Positions 8,546-16,508 of a stretch of DNA of 64,000 bases are shown piece after piece. The notes under the pieces were generated by a model that had not been told where the DNA came from, ran no database searches, and saw only the letters and a program-made list of their open reading frames with translations. Position 1 is the first letter of the stretch; each line of letters begins with the position of its first letter. Position numbers and translations under genes: made by a program. The stretch lies in assembly GCA_034667225.1 (NCBI GenBank), contig JAXDKG010000036.1:62001-126000 (forward strand), in the 5' to 3' direction. Source of the stretch: DATMER01 sp034667225 (lineage in GTDB: Bacteria; Acidobacteriota; Thermoanaerobaculia; Multivoradales; UBA5704).

Positions 8546-11146
8546 ATGACCGCGAAAAAGCTCAGCGCTTCCCTCCTTCTCTTCCTCCTGGTCTTCGCGC
8601 TCTCCCCTGTCCAGCTGCTGGCGCAAACCGGCGCTCCCTCGGGCGGCCCCTCTCCCCTGGAGCCCCCCTCGACCGGGGGCGTAGCCGTCGTGGACCGGGC
8701 GCTGGCCCGGCTCTCGACCTACAAGCGCCTGCTGGTGATCGCAGCCCATCCGGACGACGAGGACACGGCGCTGCTCACGCTGGTGGCGCGGGGATTGGGG
8801 GGCGAGTCCGCCTACCTCTCGCTCAGCCGCGGCGAGGGAGGGCAGAACCTCATCGGCCCCGAGCTCGGGGTCGGCCTGGGGCTGATCCGCACCCGCGAGC
8901 TCCTGGCCGCCCGCGGCGTGGATGGCGGCCGGCAATTCTTCACCCGCGCCTACGACTTCGGCTACACCCGCTCGCTGGAAGAGACCCTCCGCCTCTGGCC
9001 GAAAGAGATCCTCCTGGAAGATGCCGTGCGGGTCATCCGCCGCTTCCGGCCGCAGGTGGTGGTCTCCATCTTCCCGGGCCAGCCGCACCCGAACCACGGC
9101 CAGCACCAGGCCGCCGGGGTGACCGCGCACGAGGCGTTCCCTCTGGCCGGCGATCCTGATGCCCTGCCGCAGCTCCGTGCAGAAGGCCTCCTCCCCTGGA
9201 CGCCCCAGATCCTCTACCGCTCGGGCTTCCGCGACACGACGGCCGCCAACGTGATCCCGGTCTCCGTCGCCGGGGTCGATCCCCTTGCCGGCAAATCCCT
9301 CTACCAGATCGCCTCGGCCAGCCGCAGCATGCACCGCTCCCAGGACATGGGACGCCTGCAGGAGCTCGGGCCGCAAGAGACCCGCGTGATCCCCGAATCC
9401 GGCTCGCCAACTGGCGCAAAGGATCTCTTCGCCGGGATCGACACCCGCTTGGCAGCCATGGCCGCGACGGTGCCGGACGCCGAGCGCCGCAAACATGCCG
9501 GGGACCATCTGGATGCGGCGCAAGTCGTCGCCGAGCGCACCCGCGCCTCCCTCAACCCGGCGCGGCTCGGCGAATCCGTGCCCGGCCTCCTGGAAATCCT
9601 CAAGCACCTGCGGGCCGCCCAAGGCTATCTGGACCGCCCCGAAGAGCGGCCGGCCGCGGACCTGATCGCGGAAAAGATCGACATCGCGGAAACCGGGCTG
9701 GCCGCGGCAGCCGGCATCGCCCTCGATGCCACGACCGAGCGCGAGGCGCTGATCCCCGGCGAGACCTTCCCGGTGCAGGCAGTCCTCTGGAACAGCGGCA
9801 CCCGGGACCTGGCGAAAGCCACGGTCGAGCTGGTGCCCCAGGCAACCCAGGGCGCCGCCGCCCAGGACCCGGCCGCCGGAGCGCTCGCGAAGTGGGAGCT
9901 TCAGGCCACCGCGCCGTCCTCCATCACGACGCCCTACTTCCTGAGAAAGCCGCTCCAGGGCGGCCTCTACGACTGGTCGGAAGCACAGCCCGAAGAAAAG
10001 GGCGAGCCCTTCGAGGCGCCGCCGTTCCTCGCCCGCTTCTCCTTCGCCATCGAGGGAGTGCCCGTCGAGATCGAGCGCGAGGTGGTCCACCGGCACCCCG
10101 ACCAGGCGTTCGGCGAGATCCGCCGTCCGCTCCGCGTGGTGCCGAAGGTGGAAGTGGCGGTCGCCGACGAGCTGCTGGTCTGGCCCCTGGCCCGCAAGGA
10201 ACCCCGCAGGCTCCAGGTGGCGCTGACCTCCCACGCCAGGGAAGCAGTCAGTGGCCGGCTGCAAGCGGGAGCCGAAGGCTGGCCGCCCGTTGAGCCGGTG
10301 CCCTTCACCCTGGAGCCCGGGGAAGAGAAGACGGTCGAAGTCACCCTGAAGCCCGCGTCCGGCCTCGCCCCGGGCAAATACCGCGTCCGCCTTGCCGCCG
10401 TGCTCGAAGACGGCGGCCGCTTCGGCCTCTCTGCGCCGGTCGTGGATTACCCGCACATCCGGCCCACGCCGAACCCCGAGCCCGCCGAGGTGGCGATCCA
10501 CGCCGCGGACGTGAAGCTACCCCCCTTGAAGAAGGTCGGCTACGTGCGAGGGGCCTCGGACCGGGTGCCGGAATTCCTGCTCCAGGTTGGAGTGCCGCTG
10601 GCCCTCCTTGGCCCGCACGAGCTGCTCGAAGGGGATCTCTCCGGCTACGACGCGATCGTGGTGGGGAGCCGTGCCTATGAGACCGACCCGGCGCTCGCCC
10701 GCGCCAACCATCGCCTGCTCGACTACGCCCGCAACGGCGGCCTGGTGATCGTCCAATACCAGCAATACCCCTACGTGGAAGGCAAGTTCGCACCCTTCAC
10801 CGTGGAGATCGCCCGTCCGCACGACCGGGTGACAGATGAAACCGCGGCGGCGACCCTGCTCGACCCGGCGAACCCGGTCTTCAACACACCGAACAAGATC
10901 GGCCCCCAGGACTGGGAAGGCTGGGTCCAGGAGCGCGGCCTCTACTTCCTCCACACCTGGGACCCCGCCTTCGTGCCCCTGCTCGCCTTCACCGATCCGG
11001 ACCAGCCGGAGACCAAGGGCGGCCTGTTGATCGCGAAGCTCGGCAAAGGCCACTACGTCTACACCGGCCTGGCCTTCTTCCGGCAGCTCCCCGCCGGGGT
11101 GCCGGGAGCTTACCGGTTGTTCGCGAACCTGCTGGCGCTGCGATAG
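8546..11146 (+). CDS. Exported PIG-L (LmbE)-family deacetylase with C-terminal ThuA/GATase1-like domain
   Basis: An 866-residue protein starting MTAKKLSASLLLFLLVFALSPVQLLAQ, a signal peptide; a GTG at 8525 would add seven residues before it. The PIG-L domain follows with AAHPDDED, SRGEGGQN and the HPNHGQHQAAG metal-site region, about 65-210. These motifs mark Zn-dependent N-acetyl-sugar deacetylases. A middle beta-rich part (about 400-640) resembles Ig-like or NPCBM-associated modules. The last 200 residues (GYDAIVVGSRAYETDPAL, NGGLVIVQYQQYPY, KLGKGHYVYTGLAFFRQLPAGVPGAYRLFANLLAL) resemble a class I glutamine-amidotransferase-like fold without an obvious catalytic Cys. It probably acts on acetylated sugars in the envelope or outside the cell. 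Confidence 0.85.
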   Translation: MTAKKLSASLLLFLLVFALSPVQLLAQTGAPSGGPSPLEPPSTGGVAVVDRALARLSTYKRLLVIAAHPDDEDTALLTLVARGLGGESAYLSLSRGEGGQNLIGPELGVGLGLIRTRELLAARGVDGGRQFFTRAYDFGYTRSLEETLRLWPKEILLEDAVRVIRRFRPQVVVSIFPGQPHPNHGQHQAAGVTAHEAFPLAGDPDALPQLRAEGLLPWTPQILYRSGFRDTTAANVIPVSVAGVDPLAGKSLYQIASASRSMHRSQDMGRLQELGPQETRVIPESGSPTGAKDLFAGIDTRLAAMAATVPDAERRKHAGDHLDAAQVVAERTRASLNPARLGESVPGLLEILKHLRAAQGYLDRPEERPAADLIAEKIDIAETGLAAAAGIALDATTEREALIPGETFPVQAVLWNSGTRDLAKATVELVPQATQGAAAQDPAAGALAKWELQATAPSSITTPYFLRKPLQGGLYDWSEAQPEEKGEPFEAPPFLARFSFAIEGVPVEIEREVVHRHPDQAFGEIRRPLRVVPKVEVAVADELLVWPLARKEPRRLQVALTSHAREAVSGRLQAGAEGWPPVEPVPFTLEPGEEKTVEVTLKPASGLAPGKYRVRLAAVLEDGGRFGLSAPVVDYPHIRPTPNPEPAEVAIHAADVKLPPLKKVGYVRGASDRVPEFLLQVGVPLALLGPHELLEGDLSGYDAIVVGSRAYETDPALARANHRLLDYARNGGLVIVQYQQYPYVEGKFAPFTVEIARPHDRVTDETAAATLLDPANPVFNTPNKIGPQDWEGWVQERGLYFLHTWDPAFVPLLAFTDPDQPETKGGLLIAKLGKGHYVYTGLAFFRQLPAGVPGAYRLFANLLALR

Positions 11147-11172
11147 GGCTGCCCTCCCGGCTCGACTCGCCC

Positions 11173-11646
11173 CTACACCTTCCGGCGGACGCTGTCGGGA
11201 TCGAGCATCCGCTTGAGCTTGCCGAGCAGCAGCTTCTGGTCGTAGGTGTGGGCCGTCGAGACGAATAGGGTGTCGTCGTCGGCCACCATGCCGGTGATCT
11301 CCTCCCACTCCTGGGATTTCAAGGCCGCGGCCACTGCCCGGCCCGCCCCCGGATAGCAGAGGATCACCGTCAGGTAGGGGCCGGACGGGACCACCTTCTT
11401 AATGAAGTCGTCGACCCTTTGCATCGCCCTGTCGTCCCGGTCCCAGGTCGGAATCTGGTAGCGGCCGTTGACGCGGATGATGGCCAGGTCCTTGAGGTCG
11501 CGGCTGACGCTCGACTTGCTGGCCTCGATCCTCCGCGTCTCGAGCTGGAGCAGGAGATCGTCCAAGCTCTCGATCCGGTCATGGCCGTTGAGGATGTTCA
11601 AGATCTCCTTGCGGCGCCGCGTCTGCTCATCCCGGGTCTTCGGCAT
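11173..11646 (-). CDS. argR: ArgR-type arginine repressor
   Basis: A 157-residue winged-helix repressor. The recognition helix reads KSSVSRDLKDLAIIRV (about 43-58), matching the family's S-VSRDL-ELG element. The C-terminal oligomerisation and arginine-binding domain includes YPGAGRAVAAAL and GMVADDDTLFVSTA, the counterpart of the family motif G.IAGDDT.; here the Gly before DD is Asp. A GGGAGGGAG ribosome site lies seven bases before ATG 11646. ArgR normally hexamerises with L-arginine and controls arginine synthesis and use. No arg genes are within the window, so it acts in trans. It is transcribed divergently from the small gene at 11834. Confidence 0.85.
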   Translation of the reverse strand: MPKTRDEQTRRRKEILNILNGHDRIESLDDLLLQLETRRIEASKSSVSRDLKDLAIIRVNGRYQIPTWDRDDRAMQRVDDFIKKVVPSGPYLTVILCYPGAGRAVAAALKSQEWEEITGMVADDDTLFVSTAHTYDQKLLLGKLKRMLDPDSVRRKV

Positions 11647-11713
11647 AATGGCTCCCTCCCAACGTTTTGCAAGAGCGTACCGTACAATCTTCCGGACCGC
11701 AATTAGAAAGGGC

Positions 11714-11743
11714 TTGACAAGCCCAATCCGACGTGGCTAGAGT
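11714..11743 (+). promoter_or_regulatory. Candidate sigma70-type promoter
   Basis: A TTGACA hexamer at 11714-11719 is followed after 18 bases by TAGAGT at 11738-11743 (or CTAGAG after 17). It points at the gene beginning at 11834, whose predicted leader would be about 85 bases. The -35 box lies in a small perfect dyad, GGGCTTG-A-CAAGCCC (11710-11724), which could be an operator. Confidence 0.5.
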
Positions 11744-11833
11744 TTGCACAACGTAGTCGCAGTACGATCCCTGAGCGGGCCCCACAGCGGCGTCAATTCC
11801 GGCGCCGTATTCATAGGGAAGAAGGAGAGACCG

Positions 11834-12214
11834 ATGGCAACCGGTAACAAGATGGAGACGTTGGGAGACTTGCAGCGGTTCAAGGAGGCCATGTTGGCCA
11901 ACGTGGACAAGCTCACGCCGTACGAGGAGAGCCGCGCCAAGTTCAGCGGCTTGGTGAGTGGAGCGCAGGAGCGCAATCGGGAGCAGGCGGCGCTGACGGC
12001 GGCCAAGCAGGAAGCCTCCCGTCAGTTCGACGAGGCGCTGAGGGAAGCGCGGCTGCTGGCGACGGTGCTGCGCTTCGCGATCAAGGAGCTCTTCGGGGCC
12101 GATTCGGAGAAGCTCGTCGAGTTCGGCCTGCAGCCGTTCCGCGGCAAGGCTCGGAAGAAGAAGGAGCCGGAAGTGCCGCTGCCCGAAGCGCCGGCCCCTG
12201 CCGCCGCCGAGTAG
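11834..12214 (+). CDS. Small conserved-looking helical protein of unknown function
   Basis: A 126-residue protein, MATGNKMETLGDLQRFKEAMLANVDKLTPYEESRAKF. A GAAGGAGAGA ribosome site lies 3-5 bases before ATG 11834, and a good promoter and a strong terminator bracket it, so it is an independent, probably well-expressed gene. Residues 15-95 are predicted helical and charged. An Arg/Lys-rich stretch (GKARKKKEP, about 105-113) and a Pro/Ala-rich acidic tail follow. The basic patch with a low-complexity tail hints at nucleic-acid or protein binding, but I do not recognise the family. Confidence 0.7.
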   Translation: MATGNKMETLGDLQRFKEAMLANVDKLTPYEESRAKFSGLVSGAQERNREQAALTAAKQEASRQFDEALREARLLATVLRFAIKELFGADSEKLVEFGLQPFRGKARKKKEPEVPLPEAPAPAAAE

Positions 12215-12242
12215 AGCTCCCGCATCACATCCACATCCTTTC

Positions 12243-12270
12243 GGGGGGCGCGTTCCGCGCCCCCCTTTTT
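12243..12270 (+). terminator. Intrinsic terminator
   Basis: A perfect 10-bp GC stem (12243-12252 with 12256-12265) encloses a three-base TTC loop and is followed by five Ts. It lies 29 bases after the stop of the small gene at 11834-12214. Confidence 0.9.
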
Positions 12271-12317
12271 ATCTACGCCACCAAGCCAACTGACCCAGGA
12301 AGGTTCCGGGACGATTC

Positions 12318-12506
12318 GGGCAGTCGCCCGGACGACCTGGGCAGTTGCCCGGACGACTTGGGCAGTTGCCCGAAAGACTTGGGTAGTTGCCCGGATGACC
12401 TGGGCAGTTGCCCGAAAAGTTTAGGCAGTTGCCCGAACCATCCGGGGAGTTGCCCGAACCGTCCGGGCAGTTGCCCGGATCGTCCGGGAAGCCTCCCGGA
12501 AGCCCG
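12318..12506. repeat. Tandem array with exact 21-bp period
   Basis: Nine direct units start at 12318, 12339, 12360, 12381, 12402, 12423, 12444, 12465 and 12486. Eight share the core GGGCAGTTGCCCGGACGACTT with point changes, and the ninth is degenerate; a half-unit may precede the array. Every good unit holds a small dyad, GGGCA-GT-TGCCC, so each can fold back. The period is seven codons. One plus frame therefore reads heptads such as DLGSCPK, but there is no ribosome site or credible start. The array lies between a terminator and the 3' end of a truncated TPR gene. There are no spacers, so it is not CRISPR. Confidence 0.9.
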
Positions 12507-12512
12507 GGAAGT

Positions 12513-13229
12513 CTACTGGCTTCGGAGGGAAGGGGAGCCTGGCCGTTTCCAGCCGTCCTTGAATCTCAGCTTCGGATGCAGGCGAGCCTTCTTGAGGAAA
12601 GACATCAGCTCTCGAATGAGATCGGCCGTCACCCTCTCCTGACGCACCGCATCCCGGAACAGAAGCAGCGCCGCGTGCACCTCGCGATGGACATCCTGCG
12701 CCTCAAAGACGCGATGCGCCTCTTCCGCAAGCTCCCCCAGCTCCGCGGTTCTGCCTTGTCTGAGGTAGACGAGAGCGAGGTCGAGGGAAACCATGGCAGC
12801 ATCGTAGGCGTTGCCTTCCGCCAAGAACTTCTGGCGAATGGCTGCGAAGGCCGCCTCAGCCTCTCCCAGATTTCCGAGACCGGCCGCGATCTTTCCTTGC
12901 AGCCAGGTGAGTCGAGACTGCGTATAAAGATCAGGGTGCTCCCGATAGAGCTGTAGCCCCGCCGCAAGGTTGTCTTCTGCGGCGGCGTAGTCGCCGATCT
13001 CGCAGAGGGTTAGCGTAAGGTTGTGGTGGGCATAGCAGTAGAGGCGAGGCTCGGACTCGGGCTGCACAACCTGCAGCATCACCTTGAAGATGTCCAAGGC
13101 CTGCTTGTACTCTTGGCGGTCGTAGCAGAGGAGGCCGAGGCTCATGAGCGGGTAGGTGGCCGCGGTCTCCTCGCCCGCGATCCGGTAGAGGGTCACAGCC
13201 CGGACGAGAAGCTCCTCCGCTTTGCCGAA
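12513..13229 (-). pseudogene. 5'-truncated TPR-protein gene
   Basis: An open frame of 238 codons reads FGKAEELLVRAVTLYRIAGEE at its 5' end, then TPR-like helices (GLLCYDRQEYKQALDIFK, LCEIGDYAAAEDNLAAGLQLY, LGNLGEAEAAFAAIRQKF). It closes with VHREVHAALLLFRDAVRQE and AELIRELMSFLKKARLHPKLRF-type segments. That closing block is typical of long regulatory proteins with TPR tails. The frame meets a TAG at 13230-13232, exactly where the lower-GC cassette region begins, and the start and front half are missing. A GTG at 13196 could still start a short product. I infer that arrival of the cassette array cut the gene. Confidence 0.75.
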
Positions 13230-13305
13230 CTAGCTGTCGGTAAGGCGGAAAGTCGTTGAATATTGATCGAGATGTTGGGCGGCAGGGCTGAATACGGACG
13301 AGTAA

Positions 13306-13956
13306 ATGCGAGACGACTTTTCGGTTGCAGTGAAGGATCTCTTGGCGAAGCGTGTAGCCTTTCAGTGCTCACGTCCCGGTTGCGGCCAAGTGACCAGCGG
13401 GCCTCAAGCGGATCCTACAAAGCATATCAACGTTGGTGTAGCAGCACATATTACCGCCGCTTCTCCAGAGGGCCCACGTTTTGATCGAGCGTTAACTCCA
13501 GAGGAGCGTTCTTCCCCCTACAATGGGGTATGGCTCTGCCAAACGTGCGCAAAGCTGGTCGACAATGACCCTGTTCGGTATCCTGCTGATATGCTTCGAG
13601 AGTGGAAGCGGTTTGCTGAAGACCGAGCAACTCAAGCGCTTGAGGGGCGATCAGTCGTCAACTACGGTGCAGTCGCGGCATTCCGCAGGATCGAGCGGCT
13701 GCTCCCAGAGTTGCTAGCTGAAATGAGGCGCGACTTGGTTGCACACCCTCTTCGGCGCGAGTGTGCCCTTTTGAAGAAAGCGTGGTCCTATGCTTCAGCT
13801 GGCGCGGAGTTCGTGTACTACTTCGAAGACCACCCCGAGCTCGACAGCCAGTTCAAGATTCTTGAGAACTACGGGCTCGTTATAGATGTAACAACCAGGA
13901 ATGTGACTAGGTATCGAATCAGTGAGGATTTGGCTGAGTACCTTGGTGTGGTATGA
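13306..13956 (+). CDS. Cassette-borne HNH-nuclease-like protein
   Basis: A 216-residue protein. The N-terminal half has a zinc/HNH-like layout: C21 and C26 (QCSRPGCGQ), H48 in GVAAHITAASPEGPRF, and NGVWLCQTCAKLVDND, where the last Cys pair is C78 and C81. This 'AAHI..AS..GPR ... R....NG..LC..C..L.D' pattern is shared by HNH endonuclease-like proteins. Residues 130-216 look like a separate helical, possibly winged-helix module (FVYYFEDHPELDSQFKILENYGLVID). The classic second catalytic His is not obvious, so nuclease activity is inferred. It is the first cassette after the left boundary, followed 17 bases later by attC. A host-defence role is possible, as for many cassette genes. Confidence 0.6.
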   Translation: MRDDFSVAVKDLLAKRVAFQCSRPGCGQVTSGPQADPTKHINVGVAAHITAASPEGPRFDRALTPEERSSPYNGVWLCQTCAKLVDNDPVRYPADMLREWKRFAEDRATQALEGRSVVNYGAVAAFRRIERLLPELLAEMRRDLVAHPLRRECALLKKAWSYASAGAEFVYYFEDHPELDSQFKILENYGLVIDVTTRNVTRYRISEDLAEYLGVV

Positions 13957-13973
13957 GAGTCGGGCCAGTAAGC

Positions 13974-14033
13974 GCCCAACCGGTCGGTCGAGCGGATGCC
14001 TGACGTCGCCGCTCACCTCTAATCCCGTTAAGC
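13974..14033 (+). other. attC site 1 of the cassette array
   Basis: R'' is GCCCAAC (13974-13980) and R' is GTTAAGC (14027-14033), a 60-bp site. The inner arms GAGCGG and CCGCTC (about 13990-13995 and 14009-14014) can pair, giving the folded single-strand hairpin an integron integrase recognises. Confidence 0.75.
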
Positions 14034-14076
14034 GGCGCGCAGGTTGCGATCAACATTGGCTGAAGGAGGAGCATAC

Positions 14077-14649
14077 ATGAAGGTATTGGTGGGTATCGTC
14101 CTTGGCCTTGTCTCCGGATTTCTCATCTATCTTATTGCTGCCATGGTTGTCGGGCCGGAGACTATTTCCGGAGCATTTGTTGCTATAACCTTTCTTGGTG
14201 GTTGGGCAGTATCAAGTTTCCTTCTGATGCGTGGTGCACGGTCAGTGTCGGAGGTGTTCTCTCGTGCCTTTCTCCTTGGTGCAGCCGAATGGCTTGCTGT
14301 GATCCCTGCCGGTTTAATCATGGGTGGACAGGCGTACTCTGAAACGGTGGAGAAGGTAGGCGGTGCGGGAGTGAGCGATGCAGGTCAAGCAGGGGCAGCT
14401 ATGGGTGCCGGGTGCTTCTCCGTTCTCACCGGCGGTTTTGCGGTTGCAATGGCGGCCGTCTGCCTTATAGGGTTTACTATATCCTATTTTATGGGTCGTG
14501 AGATGAAACCCGGAGCCCCAACGCTGACGCGGAAGTGCCCGGAGTGCGCGGAGTTAATACAGACAGAAGCTAGAAAATGTCGGCACTGCGGGGCTGTGTT
14601 GGTAAGTCCGGTAGAGACAGAGGGAGGCGGAGTGGGGGGAACCGCTTAA
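14077..14649 (+). CDS. Cassette-borne membrane protein with C-terminal zinc ribbon
   Basis: A 190-residue protein with a GAAGGAGGAG ribosome site before ATG 14077. About four hydrophobic spans lie at residues 3-25, 28-48, 60-85 and 120-148. A short cytosolic tail carries CPECAELIQTEARKCRHCGA, a zinc ribbon of the C-x2-C...C-x2-C kind seen in many small bacterial membrane proteins. The attC site begins a few bases before the stop codon, which is normal for cassettes. The function is unknown; the ribbon may sense metal or bind another protein. Confidence 0.65.
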   Translation: MKVLVGIVLGLVSGFLIYLIAAMVVGPETISGAFVAITFLGGWAVSSFLLMRGARSVSEVFSRAFLLGAAEWLAVIPAGLIMGGQAYSETVEKVGGAGVSDAGQAGAAMGAGCFSVLTGGFAVAMAAVCLIGFTISYFMGREMKPGAPTLTRKCPECAELIQTEARKCRHCGAVLVSPVETEGGGVGGTA

Positions 14650-14701
14650 CCAGCCGATCGAGCGGACGGCAAGCCGCCGCTCATCGGCAATCACGTTAGG
14701 C
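14644..14701 (+). other. attC site 2 of the cassette array
   Basis: R'' is GCTTAAC (14644-14650) and R' is GTTAGGC (14695-14701), 58 bp in all. Between them, GCCGATCGAGCGG and CCGCTCATCGGC can pair through most of their length. This is the clearest attC site in the window. Confidence 0.85.
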
Positions 14702-14714
14702 GCTAAGGCAACAC

Positions 14715-15008
14715 ATGGCATACCAGTACTCATTCGATCGCACCCCTTGGGGCACCCTCCGCTACTGGAACAAGACATACGTGGTTGTTCAAGATGGGCT
14801 CAAACTCCTCAGAGATGAGATCGAAGCTTGGAACGAGAAGGCGATTCAGAACGGCGCAGTCAGTGCCCCGTACCAAGAGGAAATAGCGGACCTAAGCAGC
14901 ATGATCGAATATGGCGAAAACGAACTCTCACCTGGCCATGACCACATGGTGACATTCCCCACTGTATCTGTTGGTAGTGTTCGCTACATCAAGGCCGGAC
15001 TTACCTAA
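14715..15008 (+). CDS. Unknown 97-residue protein, partner of the TIR gene in one cassette
   Basis: MAYQYSFDRTPWGTLRYWNKTYVVVQDGLKLLRDEIEAW opens a 97-residue acidic, soluble-looking protein with a middle helical part and no membrane span. Its TAA overlaps the ATG of the TIR gene by one base, so the two are translationally coupled and travel together in one cassette. The start has only a weak AAGG ribosome site. I do not recognise the family. By position it could be a sensor, immunity factor or regulator of the TIR protein; that is inference from gene order only. Confidence 0.6.
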   Translation: MAYQYSFDRTPWGTLRYWNKTYVVVQDGLKLLRDEIEAWNEKAIQNGAVSAPYQEEIADLSSMIEYGENELSPGHDHMVTFPTVSVGSVRYIKAGLT

Positions 15009-15601
15009 TGATGGCGCGCCGCGAGAGCGAGATCTCTGAGAAGGTTCGCGCAGGGTGGCCTGGGGGCGTTATCGAAGCCTTGCGGCAAAGTCAAGAAGTG
15101 ATGAATCGTATTTCCCAAGACTTCAATGTCCCGCCGGCTGAAATTTTGGATGAAGTCACCGTTGGGCTAGGTAGGATTCCATCGGCAAACGCCCCTGAGT
15201 GGGACGTATTTATCTCGCATGCTTCGGAGGACAAAGAATCCTTCGTGCGACCTCTGGCTGAGAAACTGGCAGCCCAAGGCCTTCGGATCTGGTTTGACGA
15301 GTTAACGCTAAAAATAGGCGACAGTCTGAGGCGCTCGATAGATGCAGGGTTGAGCCGCTCTCGATTTGGAGTAGTTGTCATTAGTCCTAGTTTCTTAGCC
15401 AAGGAGTGGCCTCAACGCGAGTTGGATGGACTTACGGCCAGGGAGGTCGATGGGAACAAGGTTATCCTCCCTATTTGGCACGGAATAGATTTTGATGGAG
15501 TACGGCGCTTTTCTCCAGTTCTTGCAGATAGATTAGCGGTAAAATCGGCCGTAGGCGTTGACCGAGTTGTGGAGGAACTTCTTCAGGCGATGCGAGCTTG
15601 A
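15008..15601 (+). CDS. Cassette-borne TIR-domain protein
   Basis: A 197-residue protein. Residues 1-62 are helical and linker-like (EALRQSQEVMNRISQDFNVPPAEILDE). The TIR domain starts at 63 with EWDVFISHASEDKESFVRPLAEKLAAQGLRIWFDE, then the LKIGDSLRRSIDAGLSRSRFGVVVISPSFLAKEWPQREL region. E138 in WPQREL is in the place of the catalytic glutamate of NAD-cleaving TIR domains. Bacterial TIR proteins often act in antiphage systems that deplete NAD or make cyclic ADP-ribose signals. Here the sensor would be the short N-terminal part or the coupled 97-residue protein. NADase activity is inferred from the motif. Confidence 0.85.
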   Translation: MMARRESEISEKVRAGWPGGVIEALRQSQEVMNRISQDFNVPPAEILDEVTVGLGRIPSANAPEWDVFISHASEDKESFVRPLAEKLAAQGLRIWFDELTLKIGDSLRRSIDAGLSRSRFGVVVISPSFLAKEWPQRELDGLTAREVDGNKVILPIWHGIDFDGVRRFSPVLADRLAVKSAVGVDRVVEELLQAMRA

Positions 15602-15644
15602 GGTGAAGGAATCGGGAGTAGGCCATGGAAAATCATCGCTCTGC

Positions 15645-15712
15645 GCCTAACCCGGCTGCTTCAGCGGACCGAAAAGCCGCTTTCCGGCCGTTGAGCAGCA
15701 AACCCGTTGGCC
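15645..15712 (+). other. attC site 3 of the cassette array
   Basis: R'' is GCCTAAC (15645-15651). The inner arms AGCGG and CCGCT are clear. Two possible R' boxes exist: GTTGAGC at 15690-15696, which fits the GTTRRRY rule, and GTTGGCC at 15706-15712, which fits less well. The right end of the site is therefore uncertain. Confidence 0.6.
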
Positions 15713-15754
15713 GTCGGAGGCGCGCACAGTCAGGCTTCCTGAAGGAGAGTGGTC

Positions 15755-16117
15755 ATGGCAGCTCCATGGATAAGGGGAAGGTTGCCAGGAATTCTCAGTG
15801 CTGGAATTGCTCTCTGGTTCCTCAGCTCTTCCCTGAGAAATGTTGGTGGCCAGCGGATCACCAGTCTCTGGATCGGCTTGCTTTCAGTAGTTATCACTTG
15901 GCTCTTCTTTGCCAAGAATGAAGCGACGAGAAAGTGGCTCGCAGCAGCAATATTAATTGGTTACGCGACGTACTTGTGGTTCCTCATTATTTCAGCACTG
16001 CCAACTGGTAGCACGATCTGGTGGATAATGCTATGTGCCATCAGCCTTTTGCTTGTGGTTGGGGCTATCGATCTAGTGCGCCGCTGGTCTTCAGAGGCGT
16101 CGGTCGTTAAAGATTGA
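15755..16117 (+). CDS. Cassette-borne small membrane protein
   Basis: A 120-residue protein with a GAAGGAG ribosome site seven bases before ATG 15755 (a GTG at 15749 is too close to it). It starts MAAPWIRGRLPGILSAG and has about four hydrophobic helices, near residues 10-25, 33-48, 58-78 and 84-105. It ends in a short charged tail. No motif or family is recognised. Its composition matches the other cassette genes. Confidence 0.6.
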   Translation: MAAPWIRGRLPGILSAGIALWFLSSSLRNVGGQRITSLWIGLLSVVITWLFFAKNEATRKWLAAAILIGYATYLWFLIISALPTGSTIWWIMLCAISLLLVVGAIDLVRRWSSEASVVKD

Positions 16118-16508
16118 GTTGGTAGACGTTTTCGGGCCTTCGGCCTATAAAGACAAGAGCCGTAACCGTAGCGAGACTCTGGAGGCGACCATGGTCCAGC
16201 AGGCAGCGCGAGGTCCAAGTTCCCGTGGTCGGGCCCGCGAATTGCTTCGCAACTCGCTACGGTCGTTCTCGGATCCGGATCCAGTCTCAAAACATGCAGC
16301 TTGGCCTCCGCTTCGCTGCGGCCAAACTGCCCGGTCTGCAGACCGGCCGAGGGGGCAGGAACCTCTTGGAGTCCAAGCGGGGGCCTTGGTGGCTAGAGGA
16401 GCCGACCATGGCCCCGGCGGTCTCCTGTCACCAACCGGCAAGTCCGTTGTAGAATAAAGAAAGGCAGCGTAGGAGCCATAGCCATACGTGAGTAGGAAAC
16501 TTTGGTTC
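16118..16508. other. Long non-coding part of a cassette
   Basis: No convincing gene lies in these 391 bases. Open frames here lack ribosome sites and have implausible composition. The stretch is more GC-rich than its cassette neighbours. It holds a perfect 16-base palindrome, CCGGTCTGCAGACCGG (16331-16346), and a longer imperfect dyad around 16300-16325. It ends in attC site 4. It may be a promoterless leader, a regulatory RNA or a decayed second cassette. Confidence 0.5.

Noticed and set aside
12318..12506. CRISPR array
   Set aside because: Units are directly joined without unique spacers, and 21 bp is too short for repeat plus spacer.
12358..12642. Open frame reading GSCP heptads
   Set aside because: It is a by-product of the 21-bp repeat, with no ribosome site and no sensible C-terminal part.
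16119..16457. 112-codon open frame in the cassette gap
   Set aside because: No ribosome site, odd composition and overlap with palindromes.
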